In this document: positions 58,023 to 64,000 of the stretch, one piece after another | Position numbering within the stretch: the first letter of the stretch is position 1 | Layout: each line of letters opens with the position of its first letter | Assembly: GCF_031755915.1 (NCBI RefSeq) | Contig: NC_083389.1 | Span: 21,203,001-21,267,000, forward strand | Origin: Ziziphus jujuba | Lineage: Eukaryota; Streptophyta; Magnoliopsida; Rosales; Rhamnaceae | Length of the DNA: 64,000 nt | Direction: 5' to 3' | Notes under the pieces: generated by a model | Databases searched by the model: none | Told to the model about the DNA's origin: nothing | What the model saw: only the letters and a program-made list of their open reading frames with translations | Program-made: the position numbers and the translations under genes

Positions 58023-59007
58023 ACCTTTCCCACTTAAAGAAATTTCGTCCACGAAATTCATACCTTAGTTTTGGAAAAGTGAGGATACTAACTTTGCATT
58101 TGATCATCTTGCTCCCATGTCGCCTCCTCGACTAGGTGATTCCTCCAAAGAATCTTCACTAAGGGTATGGTCTTGTTGGAAAGATTTTTCTCTTCCTCAC
58201 AGATAATTTGCATTGGCTACTCCTCATAAGATAAGTCATCCCGCAACTTAATCTCTAGTGTTTCCAAAACATGCGATAGGTCTGAGATATACATGAGGAG
58301 CATGGAGATGTGGAATACATAATGGCCTCGAGAAAGCTCCTCCAACAAGTCTAACCAGTAAGCCACTAGACCTATCCTCTCAACTATCTCATACGGTCTA
58401 ATGTAGTAAGAACTTAGCTTCCCTCGCTTTCGGTCCAATGTACTACACCCTTCCAATGAGAAAGCTTCAGGAATAGCTGATCACTAACCTTAAAGTCGAG
58501 ATCCTTTCTACACACATCCGTGTAGCTCTTTTGCATGTCCTGAGATGACTTCAACATGGCACATAGTATTGACCTTGTCCACTGTTGCTTATGCAATCTC
58601 AGGGCCTAAAAATGTCCTTTCACCTATCTCATTGCAATGTAATGGAGTCTGACATTATTTTCTATACACTGCCTCATAAAGTGGCATTTGAATGCTCAAA
58701 ACTATTGTTTTAGGTGAACTTTGCCAAAGGTAGATACGCATTCCAATTTCCCTTGAACTGTAATACACATGACCTCAACATGTCCTCTAAGGTCTAAATA
58801 GTTCTCTCAGACTATCCATCAATCTGGGAGTGAAAAGCGGTACTCAAATTCAACTTGATGCCTAGTTCCTTTATTAATCTCTGACAAAATCTCAAAGTGA
58901 ATCATGGACCTTTGTCAGATACAATCAATACTGGCACCCCATGAAAACTCGCTATATGATTCATTAAGAGTTTTACAAACTTCTTGATGGAATTTGGTGT
59001 AGGTTTA
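58023..59007 (-). pseudogene. Tekay/Del integrase and chromodomain relic
   Basis: Coding direction: integrase core end (NHIASFHGVPVLIVSDKGP, then LSTAFHSQIDG with the catalytic-Glu region beyond), C-terminal module (RKRGKLSSYYIRPYEIVERI ... AYWLDLLEELS.GHYVFHISML), and a chromodomain-like end (KTIPLVKILWRNHLVEEATWE). The GGACGAAATT word before the LTR is typical of Del/Tekay elements. Many stops. It is truncated at 59007 by the Copia insertion C3. Confidence 0.88.
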
Positions 59008-59992
59008 TGTTGTTGTACCCTAAAGCACAATCATTCAAGGTGTTAGTCAAGAATGATTGTTGTTGGTTCTTGGTTCTTGGTTCTTGATTTTGTTTTTTTT
59101 TTTGGGTTTGTTTAGGTTTTGTTTCTGGTTTTAATGGAGGTTTAGGGTTCTTGAGAAGGTTGTTAGCTTTTGGGAAGAAGAAGAAACCAAAATGTAGTAG
59201 TTGAGAGAAAGAGAGCCAAAAATGTTGTTTTTCAAAAACTGTTTTTGAATATTTTCTTTCTCAACGTTTTTCATTACAATTTTCATACTTTTAAATACAT
59301 CAAAAAGACAATAAGGCATGCTGCCATATTGAGAAATAAATACAAAAGCATTAAAAGTAACCAACCAAGCCAAACTACCTCAACTAACTCTAATCAATGT
59401 GCTGGGCATGCAAGAAACCTTCTTTAATGGGCAGTTCAGCTTGTCTAAGGCATTTGAATTTGAAAACCAGCTCCATTTAACTTGAAAATTGGAGGGAAAC
59501 CTTTTTGAATATTAAAAGATGTTCTAGCCAAAAACCAGATAAAACAAAGTCCATTTACCCATTCAAAAATAATCAAACCCGAGGCAGTTTTGCCCAGTTT
59601 TCTGGGCAACAACACTGCACAAGGGTCAGATTGTTTTGGGCTTAACTCAGCCTTCCCAGCTCCAAATTGGGCCATTCCTTTTTTGGCTTCTTCCTATGCA
59701 TATCTAGTTTATCATATCCAAAATTCAGGTCCAAATCCCAAACCTAATTCAAACGGCATCCAAGGAAGTGGACTTATGTTGCTGGAAATACAATTCCAGC
59801 AACTAGACAAAAAAGGCCTTAAGCTAGATAATGAGCTTAGGGCATTACAAAAAGGATATTGTTCTTAAACATTACAAGATAAAATAAAATGCATAAACAT
59901 AAATAATGTTTGGTCTTTGATGTTGCAAAACAAAGAGTGCAAGTGTAACCGAACTACCTTGCACATTGTGGCAAGATCACCACATTTCAACA
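59008..59992 (-). repeat. 3' LTR of C3
   Basis: In the coding direction it starts TGTTGAAATGTGG at 59992 and ends GGGTACAACAACA at 59008. The TGA stop of pol (59987-59989) lies inside the first bases of the LTR. Its polypurine tract is CCAAGGAGGAG. It contains the TTTCCAGCAACATAAGTCC stretch shared with the solo LTR at 9918-10934. The small frames here are not genes. Confidence 0.9.
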
Positions 59993-62900
59993 CTCCTCCT
60001 TGGTGTTCTTGCTTGCAATATTTAGAAGCTTCCTCAAGGTCTCAAATCTTGCTTTTGGAAGTGGCTTGGTGAAGAAATCTGCAAGGTTATCTTCGGTCTT
60101 GATATATTCCAAGCTTACTTCTCCATTTTCTTCAAACTCCCTCAAAGAGTGATACTTCACCGGTATGTGTTTTATCCTTCCATGTTGAACGGGGTTCTTG
60201 GCTATTGATATGGCTGAAGTGTTGTCACATTTGATGATGGTTGAACCCTCTTGAGGATAAGCAAGGTCCTCCAATAATTTCCTAAGCCAAATACATTGAT
60301 TTGCACATGAAGAGCAAGCAATGTACTCAGCTTCGGCGGTGCTTTGAGCGGTTGTTGCTTGCTTCTTTGCATTCCATGAGAATGGTCCATTACCAAGTGA
60401 GAAAAGATACCCCGAAGTGCTCTTCATATCATCCAAGCATCCAGCCCAATCACTATCTGAGTAGGCCATTAATCTCATCACATATTACCTATCATACCAA
60501 ACTCCAAAGTCTTATGTTCCTTTTAAGTATCTAAGAATTCTTTTGGCACCTACAAAATGGTTTTGGGATGGTGCTTGCATATATCTAGACAAAACACATG
60601 TGGCATGCATAATATCCGATCTTGATGAACATACATAGAGCAAACTTCCTATCATGCTTCTATATAGGGTCGGGTTTACCTTTGGTGTGCCATCCTCCTT
60701 CTTGTATTTGTCTCCTTGGCTCATTGGTGTTGACATTGGCTTGCATTCATCAAGGTTGAACTTTTTCAAAAGATCTCTGATGTATTTCTCTTGAGATATG
60801 AAAATACCCCTAAAGCATTGCATCACTTCCACTCCAAGGAAGTAATTCATTTCACCAAGGCTTGACATGTCAAACTCCATTTCAAGTTCATTTTTCAAAA
60901 TTTCCACATTCTTTTCATTTTCACCCGTGACCAACAAATCATCCACATAGAGTGAGATAACAATCATGCCTTCTTCATTCCTTATGTATAGTGTTGGCTC
61001 ATTTGGACTCCTCCTAAAGCCTTGGTAGGTCAAGTAACCATCAATCTTGCCATACCAAGCCCTAGGTGCTTGCTTTAACCCGTAAAGTGCCTTATGTAGA
61101 TGGTAGACTTTGTCCTCATGTCCTTGAACAATGAAGCCCTTGGGTTGCTTGACATAAACCTCCTCTTGAAGCACACCATTCAAGAAAGCCGACTTTACAT
61201 CAAGGTGGTACACCTTCCATGACATTGTGGCCGAGATGGATAGGATGAGCCTTATGGTCTCCATTCTTGCAACCGGTGCAAACGTCTCTCCATAATCTAC
61301 ACCCGCTTGTTGTGCATAGCCTTTTGCCACAAGTCTTGCCTTGTGCTTGCATATTGTTCCATCCAGGTTGAACTTGGTCCTAAAGATCCACTTTACACCA
61401 ATTGGTTTCTTGTTTTTAGGTTTAGAAACCAAAGACCAAGTTTCATTCTTTTCTATCATATCCATTTCGGTTTGCATGGCCTCCATCCACTCTTTCTTTT
61501 GCATAGCTTCTTGAGCATTGGTAGGATCACTCAAGGCAACATTGCACCTTTCATATATTTCAAGCAATGGCCTTTCTCCTCTAACACCATCTTCAATCTC
61601 CAATTCGGCTCCAATGGTCTCAAGTGCATCCTCCTCATCATATTCATTTTCTTCATTGTCATTGTCATTGGTTTCTTCTTCTTCATCATCCAACCGAGAA
61701 TTATCTTCATGGACAAGAAGCTCCTCCTTTGTCCAATCCCAAACAGCATCTTCATCAATCCTCACATCCCTTGTTACCACAAGTTTCTTGGTTTCCAAGT
61801 TAAAAACCCTAAAACCTTTGGTAACCTCACTAAAGCCGACCAAGATGCCCACATTTGCCCTTTTGTCAAGCTTGTCTTTCATGTGTGGATGAACATGAAG
61901 AAAACAAACACTTCCAAAGATTTTTATGTTGTCCAAATATGGTTTTTCTCCATACCATATCTCATAGGGTGTCTTGGACTCATTGGCTTTGGTGTATGCT
62001 CGGTTTTGGATGTAGCTAGCCGTGTATATGGCCTCGGCCCAAAACTTCTTTGGCATGTTCGTCTCATGTATCATGCACCTTGCCATCTCCATCAAGGTCC
62101 TATTTTTCCTCTCACAAACACCATTTTGTTGTGGTGTGTATGGTGTTATGAATTGATGCACCATTCCATTTTCTTTGCAAAAATCCTCCATAGCCAAATT
62201 TGTATATTCTCCACCATTGTTGGTTCTCAAGCACTTCATCTTTGCATTGGTTTGGGTTTCCACCATCTTCTTGAATTCCATGAACTTCTCAAGCACTTGT
62301 GACTTGGTTGTTAGAAAATATACCCAACACATCCTTGAGTAGTCATCAATGAAGGTTAGAAAGTACTTACATCCTCCAATTGATGACAAACTCATTGGTC
62401 CACACACATCCGAATGGACTAGCTCAAGCTTCTCCTTAGCTCTCCATGAACCGGCTTTAGGGAATGGAAGCCGTGTGGATTTCCCTAGTTGGCATACATC
62501 ACATAGGCTTTTCATCTCCTCAATCTTTGGCATGTCCTTCACAATGGCATTGGTGTTTTTCATGGCACCATAGCTAGAATGCCCAAGCCTTTTATGCCAA
62601 AGTTGAGAAATGGACTCCACTTTGGTTTTTAAGGCTTGTTCATTCTTAACTAGGTCCAATCTATAGCTTTTGTCCTTCAATGGTACCTTAAATAGCTCAT
62701 TACCACAAGCATCATATATGATACATCCATCTTTTGCAAAATTTAAAGCAAAGCCTCTTTCTACCAATTGTGCTACACTAAGCAAGTTTTCACACAAACT
62801 AGGAACATATAGCACATCTTTTATAATTTTGGTACCTTCCTTGGTGTTCAAGCACACATCTCCTTTGCCTTCTACTTTCATGAACCGGCCATCACCAATC

Positions 62901-63994
62901 TTCACTTTGGTTTTGTAGTTTCGGTCAAGCTCCATAAAGCCATCCTTTTGGAAACTCATGTGGTGTGAGCAACCACTATCCACAAGCCAACCGAGACCAC
63001 TACTTGTGGCTTTAAGGCATGTGGCCACAAATAGGTTCTCGACTTCTTCATTAACCACATTGGCTTGTTGTCTCATTTGCTTGCATACTTTGGCAATGTG
63101 GCCTTTTCCTCCACATCTTTCACAAGATGCATCCGGCCTCCAAAAACACTTGGATGGTGGATGTCCAAGCTTCTTGCAATTAGGGCAAGGTGGATGCCCT
63201 CCTCGGTTTTGATGGCTTTGTTGTTGTTGTTGTTGTTGTTGATTCCATCCACTTTTGTTGTTGTTTGTGTTGTTCTTGGTTGTAAAACCGGTTTGGTTGG
63301 TGTTGTTGCTCTTCCTTCCTTTATTCTTCTTTTTGTTGCCATGGCCACCATAGAATGCACTCTCTATGGTCTCCTCCTTTCTAATGGCTCTCCTTTGTTC
63401 GGTTGCTTGAAGAGCATTGATGAGCTCACTCAAGGTTATTTCACTAAGATTTCTAGATTCTTCAAGGGAGGAAATCTTAGCTTCAAACCTTTCGGGTAAG
63501 CTCACCAATACTTTCTCTACTACCCTTTGATCGGTCAATTGCTCACCAAGGACCCGAATTTGATTTACCACTTTGAGCATCCTTTCCATGAAATCCTTGA
63601 CAAACTCATTCTCCTTCATCTTCAAGGTCTCAAACTCTCTTCTTAGGTTTAAAACTTGCATTTGCCGAGTTCTAGTATTTCCATGGAACTCCACTTGAAG
63701 CTTTATCCAAACCTCTCTAGCACTTGTGCATGACATTATCCTTGTAAAAATGGAATCACTCATGGAGGAGTGCAAGGCAGTGAGGGCCTTGAACCCCTTG
63801 GCAACTTTGGCCTCATGTGCATTTCTTTGTGCTTGGGTTGCATTAGCTCTCAACTCCTCCACTACATAACCTTCTTCTATGACTTCCCATAAACCAAAGG
63901 CTTGAAGGTAGGCTTTCATTTTTATACTCCAAGTGGAATAGTTTTGGCCTTCAAACTTAGGTGGTGTTGGGGTTGCAAAGGATTGTGAGGCCAT
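59987..63994 (-). pseudogene. Copia Gag-Pol polyprotein of C3, two nonsense codons
   Basis: ATG at 63994 (MASQSFATPTPPKFEGQNYS). Residues: Gag (UBN2-type) about 10-215, poly-Gln 252-259, two zinc knuckles 270-283 and 291-304, protease DSG 339-341, integrase HHCC (H467, H472, C498, C501) and core with D529 and E628, RT with D932 (LDVKSAF) and YVDD 1016-1019, then RNase H (SDSDWAG, EAEYIA, DNTSAI, ADFFTKPL). Stops at 60512-60514 and 60485-60487 fall in the RT-RNase H connection, in frame, so only RNase H is cut off. The second integrase Asp is Asn (residue 592, in TNNGGEY where SDNGGEY is usual), which should inactivate integration. Gag, protease and RT could still be made. Confidence 0.93.
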
Positions 63995-64000
63995 TTGAAA

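Larger units (their letters stand above)
59008..64000 (-). mobile_element. Copia element C3, nearly intact, 5' end outside window
   Basis: Minus-strand Ty1/Copia element inserted in the Tekay integrase relic. The 3' LTR and a single gag-PR-IN-RT-RH frame are present; the leader and 5' LTR lie beyond 64000. The frame has only two in-frame stops and no frameshift, so it is among the youngest insertions here. Lineage is uncertain (the single ORF of ~1,335 codons and wording resemble Tork/Tnt1-type elements). Confidence 0.92.

Noticed and set aside
61307..62302. 331-codon plus-strand frame
   Set aside because: Antisense shadow of the Copia C3 Gag-Pol frame; it has no motif of its own.

Overview
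This window is plant nuclear DNA, almost certainly from a dicot, and it consists of nested LTR retrotransposons with no convincing host gene. I see no rRNA, tRNA, CRISPR or bacterial-type features. Three element groups recur. (1) A Ty3/Gypsy family that looks like a CRM-type chromovirus, called CRML here. Its ~1.13 kb LTRs start TGATG..GAAT and end TTCGTATCA, its primer-binding site matches initiator-Met tRNA, and the end of its pol frame lies inside the LTR. (2) A Tekay/Del-like chromovirus with ~2.7-2.8 kb LTRs starting TGTAAC. (3) Ty1/Copia elements with LTRs starting TGTTGA or TGTTAG. All coordinates, alignments and boundaries were read by eye.

Layout. 1-903 is a CRML LTR that sits in the RT gene of a second CRML copy (H1, 904-3907). 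H1 sits in the protease gene of a third copy (H0, 3908-6201). 6,202-11,252 has no gene: AT-rich DNA, minisatellites, a long AAT/AAC microsatellite and a solo Copia LTR (9918-10934). 11,253-15,190 is a decayed Copia element (C2, minus). 15,191-22,657 is Tekay-like LTR and gag debris. 22,658-57,997 is a large CRML nest. It holds E2 (23,754-29,609, plus), B (minus, with a Copia LTR inside a Copia LTR inside it), E3 (plus, broken by two LTRs, S2 and S3, and by E4), E4 (41,439-47,742, minus, target duplication ATTAC) and E5 (49,317-57,997, minus, the only copy here with all pol domains, itself split by a 2.7 kb Tekay-like LTR). 57,998-59,007 is a Tekay integrase/chromodomain relic. 59,008-64,000 is a near-intact Copia element (C3, minus) that runs off the window.

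How the parts work together. E5 and H1 represent the autonomous CRML form (gag-PR-RT-RH-IN). E2 and E4 keep LTRs, PBS, PPT, gag and protease, but their pol is replaced by the same scrambled mosaic of IN, RT and IN-C-terminal pieces. They therefore look like a non-autonomous lineage that was rearranged once and then copied, presumably using enzymes from full-length relatives. E4 is the youngest: its LTRs are about 98% alike in the ~330 bases I compared, it has a clean target-site duplication, and its Gag-protease frame is 566 codons long. The density of self-nesting and the CRM-like signature fit pericentromeric or centromeric heterochromatin, but that is inference.
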